Below are positions 52,541-64,000 of a DNA stretch of 64,000 nt, piece by piece. Position 1 is the stretch's first letter. Every line of letters begins with the position of its first letter. A model generated the notes under the pieces. That model made no database searches and was not told the origin of the DNA. It saw only the letters and a list, made by a program, of their open reading frames with translations. Source of the DNA: Micropterix aruncella (taxonomy: Eukaryota > Arthropoda > Insecta > Lepidoptera > Micropterigidae); contig OX155963.1 in the NCBI GenBank assembly GCA_944548615.1, positions 25,925,336 through 25,989,335 on the forward strand. The letters run 5' to 3'. Both the position numbers and the translations under genes were made by a program.

Positions 52541-52914
52541 ACCACTAAAAAAAGCGAGTAAAGAGAAAAATGGGCCAAATATTGGCTACAAGCCAGAGAT
52601 AAATATACTCATTTAAATTTGTTGAATCATATTGGAGTATACCAATAAATGGTTTACTATGATAATTAATTTTGCATGCTTGCTTTGAAAATGCACTTGA
52701 ATTGATTACGTTGCACCTGCTTGACTACAAAAGATACAGTCATGAGAAAGGCAATTTCTGTGAGAGCTAAAGCTAGCTCTGTCATTATATATTACTTTAA
52801 CGGTCTACCAACCGACGAAGAGGTATTGAGTGAACGCCCTAACAATATGTTCGAGATGATGACGGATATATACAATTTAACCCCCCCCCCCCCCATTCGG
52901 GGCGATTAATACCA
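52541..52914. other. Unassigned; 14-base C tract
   Basis: C14 lies at 52881-52894. A frame at 52721-52909 includes FNGLPTDEEVLSERPNNM, which looks mildly protein-like but is unrecognised. Confidence 0.35.
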
Positions 52915-53160
52915 TTTCCAGACTGAAGTATAACTGTGTGTTTGTCTGGCTGTCTTTGAGTGTGTGTGCGTGTGTGTGTATTTCTCCTGGATAGCGCCCA
53001 AACGCTTCACCCGATTGAACTGAAATTTGACATGCAGGCATCGTTTGGTCATTGCAAGATTGTGGTTGAAATCGGTCCACCAGAGGGCGCACTAGTCATA
53101 ACTACTTCAATCTCGAAATATTGCACTTAGAGACTTGACATTCGGTACACAGAAAGTGTA
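52915..53160 (-). repeat. Dispersed repeat, family R (copy 4, reverse)
   Basis: The reverse complement contains CGATTTCAACCACAATC, GCCTGCATGTCAAATTTCAG and the GTGCGTGTGTGTG block in reverse order of copy 3. Confidence 0.6.
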
Positions 53161-53370
53161 ATAAAATATAAAAAAATGTAGTAAAAATAAATATATCTAA
53201 AAAAACATAATGTCAAAGTCCTTAATAAAATGAATTGGGTCCTTATTAAGAATATCCTGGACCTTTTTCTTCAAATTGAACGTCTCTAAGTTTCTAACGT
53301 ACAATGGTAATTTATTGTAAAATAGGTTATATTGATATCTGTTATCGTTTAGTTACCATTTTGAAGCTAT
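53161..53370. other. Probable upstream part of the following LINE
   Basis: AT-rich, with scattered LINE-like residues (for example LYNKLP-type sequence is not clearly readable). Unassigned. Confidence 0.3.
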
Positions 53371-54290
53371 ATGAAATATGACTTCAAGCTTCTACCCATA
53401 ATGAACTTTATAAAGAAGCTAAAGTCCTTGATTCTAGGCAACTTTTTTCTAAAAACCTCCCTCTTTAGGCTATTTTTGGACAATAACCCAAATCTAGGAA
53501 TAATTCAGAACCGAAGACCAACGAGACAAGTTATACAAAATAGCCATATAATACCCAGAATGAAAACATCATTTGGACAAAGACATTACTCTTTCATTGC
53601 GCCGAGATTTTACAATCTGATCAATATGGAAATAAAAATGAATTTGACATTTAGGAAATTCAAAAATAAATTAAAGAAATGGTTATCCAATCATGACAGA
53701 CTAACCATACATCAAATGTTAGAAATAATAGTTTAATAAACTTAAACATGTATGTTGAATATATTTTAACATTGAACTAACTACCAAAAATTATTTGACT
53801 TTGTTGTTATATATTATTTTGACAATGAATTGTACTTTTTTGTCTAGATATTTTTATATTAAATCCTTTACTACTTAACATATAACATGACTGTTTCTTT
53901 CTTTTCTCACATATAACTTTATTTATATTATTTAATTGAATTTTAAATTATTGCCGATTATATAACGGAAGTGCATTTTATTTATTATATTATCTTTAGT
54001 ATTTTTTATTATTATTATTATTTTTTTTTTTTGAAGACCACATTTTAGGGCAATTTAGTGTTATTAGCTTTTTTACTAAAACTTGTACATCTGTAAGCAA
54101 TCAAGCAATCAAGCAAACTTGATTGTAATATTAGAGTCCTGTCCACCCTAGAACGGGCCAGTCCCAGTTGGGTGACAGAATCAAATAAGCAAAAGGTTAA
54201 GGTTTTGCCAATCGGTTCCTGTTATTTTTGTAAGCAAATCAATGTTTTATAGTAATTAATTCTTAAATTAATAAATAAATAAAAATAAAT
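53371..54290 (+). pseudogene. LINE C-terminus plus 3' UTR ending in unit A
   Basis: The 121-codon frame contains NRRPTRQVIQNSHIIPRM and KTSFGQRHYSFIAPRFYNLI, the same TSFGQRHY-PR-YN signature as 4944-5198, then a Lys-rich end. About 400 bp of AT-rich UTR follows. Unit A with its hairpin (54139-54178) and an AATAAATAAATAAA tail closes the element. If continuous, this links unit A to the TSFGQ-type LINEs. Reverse transcriptase is absent. Confidence 0.78.
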
Positions 54291-55961
54291 CCATCACACA
54301 TCGCTGCATCAGTTATCTCAAAATATTAGACCTCAATCCCATTTATTTTTCAATATCTCAAACAATCGATTCCGTGTTATAACATCGAAGTTTCGGCCCA
54401 CCCCCGATTGCTCTCTCGGTGGGCCTTTCTAAATTTTTAATCGGCCAAAAGTGCCCCTAAGTCGCAAGTAGATACATTCAATCAAAAACGACCACCCGTA
54501 TCGTATTACCTGCCAAATGGGGTAACGTTATTTCTTTATAATCCGCCGCCGCAGTGCGCCATACCTCCCCTCTATAAAAATAGGGACCCTTTTTTTGAAG
54601 TAAAAAAACACCATTACCCCTTCCCACCCTAACTAACTTATAATGTGCTTTGACATCAAACTACTATTCGAGATATTACGCAAAATGTCAGACATCATCC
54701 TAGTGTAAATGCCCTAGTCGTGGTGGTTGATGATAAAGTCCGTGAACACGTCCAGATATTTATCTTTGAATCCGTTATACCTCGATGAGTTGAGATAGAG
54801 AGAGAGTAGAGAGAGCACATATGTTAATATTTGATCATGTTTATTAGATGTTACATTTTACAGAGAAAGAGCAACTTACCCGTTTGAGCGTGTGACAGAA
54901 GTTGATTTTATTAGGTAACAATGCACTCTTATATATTAAAATATTTCAACGTCAGTGGAACTCAATGCGTTTCTATTGACTTAAAATTAAGTCGCTTTAC
55001 AAATGAATAGAATTAGTGCGTGCATTAAAATAATAGCTATGGCGTTTCTGTCAGATTTAAAACACGTAACAAAATCTGCGACTTCGTTCTGTGTCTATGG
55101 TAATGAACTAAAAAGCTGGAAACACAGGTTTTTTCGAAACGTCAAAATCGGCGCTCTGAATCTATTTTTCGCGCGCGGCTGGCTAGCAAGTTTGTTTAGC
55201 ATTTCTTTTGATCCGAATGATCTCTGATGTGGCGGTGTTCTAACCTCCTCCTCGTACTAAAAGACAAAATATAATTTACAGGTTATGACGGAAGACGAAT
55301 TTCTTTTGGAATCGAAAAGTATAATACACTTAAGTACGCACCGTTGTCGTTATGCATTCGATCTCCTTTGTAATATCCCAACATACGGGAACAATTCAGC
55401 AGTAACAGCAAAAACGGCAAATTCGTACGTAAAAACACAGGCATCACCCACTAAAATTGTCACGTTCAAGCCGGTTTTTATTCGGACAACTGTCAAATTA
55501 TGAGAAACGGAATAGCGTTTCTGCGAGAATGAAATAAATTTAATACAAAATGCATTAAACACGGTGGCACCAAAATCTGACAGATGAATCGCAATACTTG
55601 TGACTTAAAAAAAATGTGACTTAAAAATTTTATTACGAATTTTGTAATAAATTTAACGCATTTATTTCACTTTATTTTAAACCGCCGAAGAAACGCAATA
55701 GGACCCAGTAGCATATTTCAACGTCAATAAGAAGAATAATTTGCGTCAATACAATACTGCAAATTATGAAAGACGCGTTTTGATCGATGCTTTGAAATAT
55801 ATTAGTCATCAATATACGCAAATGAAATTACATTTTTATAACTTGAATTGATATCACGTCATGCTGTATGTACACTTATTTTGTATTTATTTATTTAACA
55901 GGGAAAACGTAGAGCTCTACAATAGTAGATTGTATCACAAGGGAGCAAAATAATATTTTTT
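54291..55961. other. Unassigned intergenic sequence
   Basis: GGCCCACC/GGTGGGCC forms a hairpin at 54395-54423. TATTTCAACGTCA occurs at 54942 and 55710 near opposite edges of a ~770-bp stretch, possibly an unrecognised element. Frames 55003-55503 are unrecognised. Confidence 0.35.
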
Positions 55962-56076
55962 ACGGCGAGGGCGCTTTTTTGAATCCAGAGCGAAGTGAGG
56001 GATTCTAGAGTAGAATCCCGAGCGTAGCGAGGGATTCTTTAGTAGAATCCTGGACGTAGCGAGGGATTCAAAAATG
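55962..56076. repeat. 32-bp tandem repeat of self-complementary units inside a larger inverted repeat
   Basis: Three units of GAATCC, about 14 nt containing GCGNAGYGAG, and GGATTC run in tandem. Outside them GGCGAGGGCGCTTTTTT is answered by AAAAATGCGCCCGAGCC. The whole block is a nested palindrome. The 64-codon minus-strand frame across it is not a gene. Confidence 0.8.
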
Positions 56077-56796
56077 CGCCCGAGCCAAAAATATTTTGCG
56101 CCCGAGTGATACACTCTACTTTTCATCACCTCTATGAGAAAATAACAACGACAAAAACAATTGATGTTCGCGGGTTTTTAATTTCATTTGCTTTTTTTTT
56201 ATTCAGCCGGCGGCGCGACTAGGGGCCGTCGTACCAGCCAGTCTTTATTCAAACAATATTTGCGTTCGATTTCTTCGGCGCTGAAGACTAAAATGTTCCA
56301 AATTCAAAAAGTGAGCCGTAAAGATAATTGCGGCGCACTTATAAAGTTTCTTATAGAAAACACCACTTTTGGGCGCACTTAAAGGCGAACCAAGTCGTCC
56401 TTTTCGAATAGATGGGATGAAAAAAATATTACAATTACATTAAATACAATATTGCTGACCGATGACATGCTTTCAACAATAGTTTTTGTTAGTTAAGTCT
56501 CCCATACGCACAGTGCATACTGTTGGGGTTTGGGAGGGGAAAAGGAAAGGAAAAGGAAGCAATGCAGTAAAAAAATAAGAAAATTTACTGCATCGTTTAA
56601 ACCTATCATATAAAATTGACCAACCAAATAGTCCCTAAGACATAAGTATCCCATGTGAAATGTCTATGTCGCATTTTCGATTATTTGATTTGTGGTATTC
56701 GCCACAATAGAATGCTGTACCCTTAACTGGAGGTTGTCGACCAATAATCTAACTTATAGCGCTATCCTCTCCATATATCAAATTATTTCAAATTCC
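56077..56796. other. Unassigned; one 10-bp perfect hairpin
   Basis: ATGCAGTAAA (56562-56571) and TTTACTGCAT (56584-56593) form a hairpin with a 12-nt loop. No gene was recognised. Confidence 0.45.
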
Positions 56797-56890
56797 AAAT
56801 CATTTATTGAGTTCAAATTATGAGTACATTCAATATACAAAAGTCTTAACCTAACTAGGCTGCCGCCTGATCCAAGGTAGACAATTTATT
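56797..56890 (-). mobile_element. LINE 3' tail with nested hairpin (type E)
   Basis: On the minus strand ACCTTGGATC, AGGC-GGCA-GCCT, AGTTAGGT (56849-56878) is followed by a short AATAAATGA end. Same layout as types A-D with a different inner stem sequence. Confidence 0.55.
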
Positions 56891-56919
56891 TTAATTATCC
56901 TAAGAAATCTATAATATTA

Positions 56920-57804
<885 letters not shown>

Positions 57805-58130
57805 TATTTATATAAATAAACAAAATCATACTTAATGTAACAGAAATATCTTAATTACCTAATAAAAATTCGTAAGAAAATGTCATGAAAATTGTCAATA
57901 TTATTTTATTTTAAAACATGATAAAAATTAATATATATTTATATTTGTATTAATAAGTATTAATTAAAATAAGTATTAATATGTATTATTAATATACAAA
58001 ATAAATTCACAAAAATTAAAATAAAATTACATTTAGAAATTATCTTTTAATTTTTGTGAAACTTCCGGGTTTAGTTTTAGATCTACAACTGGAAGGGTTG
58101 ACTACATGGAATTTAAATATTTGTTTCTAC
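57805..58130. other. Unassigned AT-rich sequence
   Basis: No feature was recognised. Confidence 0.45.
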
Positions 58131-58400
58131 TCTTTATTGTGAAATCTCACAATGGGCTGGTTTATTAGCATATGAGAATCTCTTATTATCAACCCTACTA
58201 TGAAGCGTTTGTAAGTATGAGTATATGTGCGTGTAACATGTGTGTGTGTGTGTGTGTCTTGTTATTGCATTCGATCGGCAGAATTGAAAATGCAATTCAG
58301 TTAATTTTATCCCAAAGGAAAATTGTGACCCAGCCGGAAATCGAACCCGGAACCTTATAATGTAAGATCAGGCGACCTAACCACTATGCCATCCATATTA
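58131..58400 (-). mobile_element. tRNA-derived SINE (copy 2)
   Basis: The minus strand has GGTTAGGTCGCCTGATC, a B-box region GGGTTCGATTTCC (one change from copy 1), ATTGCATTTTCAATTC and a CACAATAAAGAGTA end. A (GT)n run lies at 58241-58257 in plus orientation. Confidence 0.85.
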
Positions 58401-59299
58401 AATTGGTGCGAGAGAATGGCTCCACCAAGAGTGCATGTAATCATGAGCGCACGTAGTTGTGGGGGATGAAGAAACTAATTTGGGCTAGTATGTACTCACT
58501 CATCCGTCAAGTCTGATTAAACCGTCAACCATTACAGAGCAATGGTCGTTGATCTAAGGATTATACCAAGCATAGTCGTTGATCTCTAACGATGGTGGGT
58601 GGTTTGGTTAGTTAGTTTACAAGAATCACTAGCGCTAATCATGTCGGCCGAGACGCCACAGAGTGTGTAAAATATTCCATTCTTCGGCCGCATTAGAAAT
58701 GACTACTCAGCGAAATTGTTTCGGGACGCGGAGCAAGCAGATGTCAAGTTGTGTCTCTTGAATGCGGCATGAGATACTCGCACAACTCTGCGAGCAAACT
58801 CAATTGCTACCGAGTTAGGACGCGAATCAGTACGCGAAAGCAATTTCGTTATTGCTATTTTGTATATTCCTGGCAAGACCTCCGCGACTTCGCTAATATT
58901 TCATGCGCCGAGCACCTATTCTGTAGTCCACTCGAGGAAATTTTCCTATCCTTTTTAGTCCGGAAAAAAGAGTCTCTCTTTTGAGTGTGTTCAATGAGGG
59001 AACTGAGAACAATTTTAATACAATTTCTGTTGAGTTCGATTTTTGAGCTGTTTTGGAGTTAAATAGGCATGCTGATTTCAAAACTGTAGTTAGTTTTCCT
59101 CTACCACGTCAATTTTTATTTCAATATCGTGAATGTGACCACTCTCCCGCCAAGATTGGCCGGGGTGTACAAATTTGTATGATGATGCCTGACTATGGTT
59201 AGAGCACCAAGCGAGAAAGTCTATAAAAGATTAAACACTCCAGAAAAAACCATGAGTGAAAATTCTTACGCTTATAAGTATTTAGTAAAATAACTTTAA
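58401..59299. other. Unassigned intergenic sequence
   Basis: CGTTGATCT is repeated at 58548 and 58577. Frame 58751-58984 is unrecognised. Confidence 0.4.
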
Positions 59300-59776
59300 C
59301 ACGTTGAACGCCATGACGGATAGCATATGTCCGACAGCATACTTTTCCCCGGGGCCGCAACAATAAATCAAGAATCGTCCAAAAATCGTTGAGGTGCTTT
59401 TTCGCAAAAAAAAATCAGTAAATAACTCAAAAATAATGGGTGACCTACGGAAACAGCGAATTACTCATTATTTTCCGAGATGTCAAATGGCAGACACCGG
59501 TGTCCGCCTCGGCCTGTGAGAATGTCCAACCGTCTTTACTTTTTTGTGTCAAGTGGTCAGGTTGTACTGTGGGGTCGCGCGGGTCACTTGCCTTAGTAAA
59601 TACAGTCGAAATGATGTCCGTTGGCCGCCTACAGGCTTTTGAAGTGATCAAGGGTTGTGATCGCGTCGGACACATGGTGTCCGACGCGGCCCCCTGGATC
59701 CGATATACTGGCAGTCACAAAGTGTCCGCCGCGGCCCATTGGGCTAAACATGGTTTTTAGTTTGGCGTTCAACGTG
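59300..59776. mobile_element. TTAA-flanked MITE (piggyBac-type), 477 bp
   Basis: TTAA at 59296-59299 and 59777-59780 flanks termini CACGTTGAACGCCA and TGGCGTTCAACGTG, a perfect 14-bp inverted repeat. Inside, GTCGGACAC-ATG-GTGTCCGAC is a perfect hairpin, and GTGTCCG occurs several times. The plus-strand frame 59440-59760 spans the right half but has no transposase features. Confidence 0.88.
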
Positions 59777-60354
59777 TTAATATTTGTATGAACAAAAATG
59801 AACTTGCACTAACTATATATAGCCTTTGTATGAATAGAAGTATTCCTTGTGAATAATATATTTGGTAAGTTTTCCCTTAATTTTTCTTTATACGCATAGA
59901 TGTTCCTTTAAAAGGCTTTTGAGACAATGAGAGGATATCCTGTAGTTTAAAAAGTTGAAGCGATATACAAAAATTGACGTTATTTTTGGTTTTAGAGGCC
60001 AAAAGGTAGTCAAAAAAAAGTGGAAGTGACAACGAAGTTGCTGTTCCCTAATGTAATCGACAATATTTATGATAATCTTAACGTTTTCAGAAGTCGCGGT
60101 CATCCGCTCTCACTTTTTTTCTGGTATTGAGAGCTCGTTGTTTCTTGTTTCATTTTTTTTCTACTGTTCGATAAGCTTGGAAAAAATACTATAAAAGACG
60201 ATTATTTCAAGTGGGATATTCAAACCGATCAGTCGTGTTTTGCATGCTTCTTTGCGTACCATTGGCTTATTGTGATGGTGTTTCTATATAGATATTCCAG
60301 GCTGATACCTGCGCTCCAGACCTGACCGAGTAAATGATACTAACAATCACGTTT
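59777..60354. other. Unassigned sequence
   Basis: No gene or repeat was recognised. Confidence 0.45.
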
Positions 60355-60450
60355 AACGTCATTATGAATAGGATAAAAACGAAGTTACGGCGTAAAGTTT
60401 GTAGCATCCGACGTTTCGGCGATGTCGCAAGCGCCGTTGTCCAGGGTAAA
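60355..60450. mobile_element. Foldback family, left half
   Basis: AATAGGATAAAAACGAAGTT, GCATCCGACGTTTCGGCGA and GCCGTTGTCCAGGGTA match the left arm of the foldback at 32005-32245; the right arm is absent. Confidence 0.7.
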
Positions 60451-60514
60451 CTTTTTTCTTTCTCACAGGAAATGAGATCACGGGTGAAGCATATAGATCG
60501 ACCCTCGTGTGCAT

Positions 60515-61475
60515 ATAGCTTAGGAGCTAATGGTCCCTGTTGCAGTTAGGCCACTGAGACTAATGTGTGTAAGGGTCCGCCAAACTCACGGCTCAACACC
60601 CATCCGGCAGCCTCCACGCAGAAGTGCGAGCCCGGGTAGGACCCTGGTCTGCGGGCCAGATTTTCCAAGGAATCAACCTTCGAGCGTTCCTAGACGTTTT
60701 GCGCACCGCGCTCTGGCAGCCAATCGATTATGCATTCCGACTGATAGCCGGGGGAGTCTGGAAACGGCATTATTTCCTATAGAGCGGTGGTAGTTGTTAA
60801 CCTTGCGGCCACTGCTCTTGAAACGACCGATCGGCTACCCGATACCGGGTGAACAGCCGGGCAAAGGAAGCCGTGGTCCGCGATAGATTCGGTAGACACC
60901 GAATCACCGCTACTTAAGAGAGAGGTCCGCGCAAGCGACTTCGAACCAGTAACCAGTCGGGGTAATCTGGTCGCAACTGAAAGTAAGCGCGCGAGTGTCG
61001 GCCCGCTAGTTGATTAACCTGGCTATCTCGCGGTAAGGCGTTGGCTTCCAACAGGCGAGTGGCTTGTTTGTTTGTTTATACTCTTTATTGTGAAAATGTC
61101 ACAATGGGCGGGTTTATTGTCATATGTCAATCTCTTACAACCAACCCTACTATGACGTGTTATATGTATGTGTGCGTGTAACATGTCTGTAAGTGTGTGT
61201 CTTGTTATTGCATTCGATCGACAGAATTGAAAATGCAATTCCGTTAATTTGATCCCAACGGAAAATGGTGACCCAGCCGGGAATCGAACCCGGGACCTTA
61301 CAATTTAAGATCAGGCGACCTAAATGTAAGATCATGCGACCTAAGGCGTAACTAGACAATGGACTGCTTCCGCTTCAAGTCTCCTACGCTCACCTCGCGA
61401 GAGACAGAACGATCTTATATCGTTAAAACTTCCTGAGGTGACGGGTTCGCCCGTTGTATTTGACTGCAGTTCTGC
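60515..61475 (+). mobile_element. Family X retroposon, copy 3, split by a SINE
   Basis: GGGAGTCTGGAAACGGCATT, CTCTTGAAACGACC, GTGGTCCGCGATAGATTCGG and ACTTCCTGAGGTGACGGG keep the family order. It is interrupted at about 61067-61345 by a reverse SINE. Removing the SINE leaves a unit of roughly the size of copies 1 and 2. Confidence 0.75.
61071..61345 (-). mobile_element. tRNA-derived SINE (copy 3) inside family X
   Basis: On the minus strand the B box GGGTTCGATTCCCGG is intact. The block TAAGATCAKGCGACCTAA is tandemly duplicated at 61306-61343. The 3' end is CACAATAAAGAGTATAAACA followed by AACAAACAA. Confidence 0.88.
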
Positions 61476-61499
61476 ATATAGCTTGGTTAATCCGTGCTC

Positions 61500-62397
61500 C
61501 ATTATGAAATTCAGTCGACAATGTACCTTTGCTGATCGAAAAGGTAGGAAAAAAACAGCATTATTAAAATAAAATTATTTATTTTAATAAGAAACTCTAC
61601 AGAGTAGGACCACAGTGGCGGAGAAGCTAAGCTATAAACATGTCACAGCTAAAAATAAAATCAATTTTTCAACGCGAGACTCTCGGGTCGACGCGAACGC
61701 TGCTGCGACAGAGGTTGCCAACAAATGGCTGAAGTTTGGAAAACTAGAACAAGGCAAATGAGACAGTACTTATAGTTAGTACCGACCGACGACTTGGTGA
61801 CTTTCTTTAGAAATTTCCACGGGGCGGAAAGGGGAAGGCGCGGCAAAATGGAAAATGGGGGAAATTTTCTTAATTACGCCGTCTTCGCGGTGTTTTCATA
61901 TTTGCGAAATTGTATCCAAATCTGTGCTTTTCTCGCACTTGGCATTTTGATTGGGCTGTTGTGCGTGGCTCATGTTTCCGTTTCTGTTACTCCAGCCAAC
62001 CCAGGCTGTCCCAGAAGGTTAGCAGCCTGTTTGGGTTGCTACAGGCCTCCGGGACAGATTGTAGTATTTTCGCCCGTTGCTCTGCCACGCTCCTGCATTC
62101 CATGAGCACATGCTGTGGCGTTTCTCCTTCCTCCATGCATCCTCTGCATAGAGGGCAGTCTGTCACGCCTATGGTAAACAGGTGTTTGTTTAGGGGACAG
62201 TGGCCTGTCATAGCACCTATGACTTTACGGATTTTGTCCCTTTTTAATCTGGTGAGGTGGCGGGCAAGTTTTTTAGACGCTTCCGGAACCGCGTTCTGCG
62301 TTTTTTTCAATTCTGTAAGGTGGGTTTCGTCGGTGTTCCTGCTTAGCCATGTTTTTATTTGGGCCTGATGAGACAGTACTTTGTCAAGCGACTGGGT
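61500..62397 (-). pseudogene. LINE ORF2 C-terminus with CCHC-type finger, plus 3' UTR
   Basis: The minus-strand frame, open from about 62395 (before any Met) to 61987, reads SHQAQIKTWLSRNTDE, KVIGAMTGHCPLNKHLF, then CPLCRGCMEEGETPQHVLME and C. The pattern C-x2-C-x(10+)-H-x4-C after an LTGH--LN--L motif is the C-terminal end of R1- and RNase-H-bearing LINE proteins. The 5' cut at about 62397 and a 3' UTR down to about 61560 make it a truncated copy. Three plus-strand frames over it are shadows. Confidence 0.85.
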
Positions 62398-62399
62398 TT

Positions 62400-62880
62400 A
62401 GATTAGATTAGATAGATTTTTATTCGAAGTAGACTTATAGTACTTTCCGAACGTCTTATATTTCTAGACATTTATGCCTTGCTTGTAGGCTTTACCATTG
62501 ATTACTACACTATATAATCACTATATAATCACTACGTAATAGTAATAATAATAATAATAATAACATTAAACAAATGGTTTTTATAGCTATGTTACACAAA
62601 AACGACTTGACCAGACCAATGTATCGCTTAAAAAATCTTCAATTTTATAATAGCCTTTAGAGCACAAAGTATCTTTAACAATTTTTCTAAATTTAGTGTC
62701 TGGTAAAAGGGTTAGTTCCTCAGGCAAAGTGTTATAAAAGCGAACACCGTCTCCAATAAAAGATTTACTAACTTTTGCTAACCTAGAGCCCGTAATGGCT
62801 AGTTTATTTTTGAACCTGGTGTTCCTATTGTGAATGTCACCCAACCTACGTTTTCGGGTGGTTTTAAGCATTCTCAGAAG
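62400..62880 (-). pseudogene. LINE C-terminal fragment (Jockey-like) plus tail
   Basis: Minus-strand frame 62871-62587 reads LGDIHNRNTRFKNKLAI, VSKSFIGDGVRFYNTLPEEL and YYKIEDFLSDT. The order H-R-T, KVSKSF, F-Y-N-LP, Y-IEDF parallels the end of the LINE at 12115-13345, so they are relatives. An (ATT)n run (62540-62565) and a CTAATCTAATC end mark its 3' UTR. It adjoins the 5' cut of the LINE at 61500-62397. Confidence 0.8.
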
Positions 62881-63164
62881 GCTGAGACCTAATAATAATA
62901 AATAATATTACTATTACTATGTTTTACAGACACGCTGTTAAGTTGCTGATATGTTTGAATGTACCAATGACAGACCGGGAGATAACGACAGAAAATTCCT
63001 AGTCATTTGTTACAAGTGGTATTTTTCGGTCGTCGATAAATAATGAATCTACCCTAGCGAAATTCCATATTTTTATGATGGGTCTTATGGTCCATTACAA
63101 TTAAAACCCTTTTTGTTACAGTTTCTTTTAAAGTAATTATTTTTAATAAATTCACAAAATCACT
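62881..63164. other. Unassigned sequence
   Basis: No feature was recognised. Confidence 0.45.
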
Positions 63165-63850
63165 ATGCCATTTTGGGAGCTAAGGGGTCCTTGCTGAGTT
63201 AGCCACGAAGACCCATTCTGTTCAGGGTTGGTCACACTCACGGGTCAACACCCATCCGACGGACTCCACGCATGAAGTGCGAGCCTGGGTAGGACTCTGG
63301 CCTTATGGTTAGTTTCCCCTGGGAATATTTTATTTGGCACTCCTGGACGGTCTGCGCTCCGTGCGGCATTGCCAATCGATTGCGCACTCTGCAATGACTA
63401 ACAGTCGGGGGAGTCTGGAAGCAGTACTGTTTTCTATAGAGCGGGGATGGTTGCGGACCTTACGGCGACTGCTCTTGAAACGACCATCGGCTACCCGATC
63501 CTGGGTGAACCGCCGGGCAAAGGATGCCGTGGTCCGCGATAGATTCAGTATACACCGTTTCACCGCTTCGTAAGGGAAACGACCGCGCAAGCGACCTCGA
63601 ACTCGTAACCAATCGAGAGACTGGAGTAATCTGGTCGCAATTGGAAGTAAGGGCGTGAGTGTGAGCCCGCTGGGTAGCAATCCTGGCTATCTCGCGGTTA
63701 AGGCGTTGGCCTCTTACGGGCTTGCGGCGGAGCTTGATGGTGGACTGTTTTTGTCCAAGTCTTCTGCGCTCACTTCAGGGCAGAACGACTAATCGTTAAA
63801 ACTTCCTGAGGTGACGGGCTCGCCCGCTGTAGTTGACAACTCTAGTTGTT
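63165..63850 (+). mobile_element. Family X retroposon, copy 2
   Basis: It is nearly identical to copy 1 over GGGTCCTTGCTGAGTTAGCC, CGGGTCAACACCCATCCGAC, ACTCTTGAAACGACC-type sequence and GACGGGCTCGCCCGCTGTAG. Unlike copy 1 it keeps ~38 bp after CTCGCGGTTAAGG (GCGTTGGCCTCTTACGGG), giving a tRNA-like half. The minus- and plus-strand frames across it are shared with copy 1 and probably not coding. Confidence 0.78.
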
Positions 63851-64000
63851 TCGACGGTTCCAAAATAACCGCCATACCATCTGCACGAAACCAGATTTAT
63901 TTAATAATGTAAAACGATTTGTTACAGTATGGCACTTGAATCGTGGACAGTTTCTAATACAATGAGACTGTTAATATATTTGCGATATTTGTGGCAAAGA
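63851..64000. other. Unassigned end of window
   Basis: No feature was recognised. Confidence 0.5.

Noticed and set aside
61794..62368. Plus-strand ORFs of 103 and 152 residues
   Set aside because: They are shadows of the LINE C-terminus on the minus strand, which has the clear CCHC-type pattern.

Overview
This window looks like intergenic DNA from an AT-rich, repeat-packed insect genome, most likely a moth or butterfly. That assignment is inferred from the repeats: Helitrons ending in hairpin-CAGCTAG, RTE- and Jockey-type LINE tails, tRNA-derived SINEs, TTAA-flanked MITEs and a decayed SWIM-domain gene of a kind I recall as multicopy in Lepidoptera. I recognise no intact host protein-coding gene, tRNA or rRNA gene, and no CRISPR or bacterial feature. 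Nearly every long open frame is either a LINE or Helitron relic or a chance frame in repeat DNA.

Layout. 0-5 kb: a decayed coding-like fragment, an inverted-repeat element, a 575-bp Helitron, a TIR element holding a GC-rich retroposon (here called family X), a tandem-repeat ORF and a LINE C-terminus. 5-17 kb: a 674-bp TIR element, dispersed repeats, LINE 3' tails with conserved hairpins, a Jockey-like LINE, an RTE-type tail and a foldback insertion. 17.5-19.1 kb: the longest LINE relic (YADD reverse transcriptase to 3' tail), split by a TTAA element. 20-26 kb: two LINE 3' ends in opposite orientation, a Helitron piece and another LINE C-terminus. 28-34.8 kb: a hAT-like MITE, a TTAA MITE, a 213-bp palindrome, a SINE, a near-perfect foldback and Helitron 5' ends. 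35-37 kb: pieces of a SWIM-type gene and of a second, convergent gene. 41-49 kb: a retroposon with a 15-bp target duplication, a broken Helitron Rep/helicase gene with a nested insertion, a second short Helitron and two family X copies. 50-54 kb: an ORF with a PD-(D/E)XK-like segment, a foldback element, a TIR MITE and a LINE. 56-64 kb: a Helitron swollen by about 670 bp of TA repeats, two SINEs, a TTAA MITE, two more family X copies and two LINE C-termini.

How the parts relate. The elements are layered, and several layers can be dated against each other because removing the younger insertion restores the older one. A TTAA element interrupts the LINE at 18.57 kb, a 152-bp LINE-tail unit interrupts the Helitron gene at 45.79 kb, a SINE interrupts family X at 61.07 kb, and family X interrupts a TIR element at 2.96 kb. 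LINE 3' ends of several subfamilies share a nested hairpin whose stems vary in a compensating way. A foldback family shares a stem-loop ending in GAAACGTC that resembles one half of a hammerhead ribozyme. All family names come from recognition by eye; no database search or folding was run.
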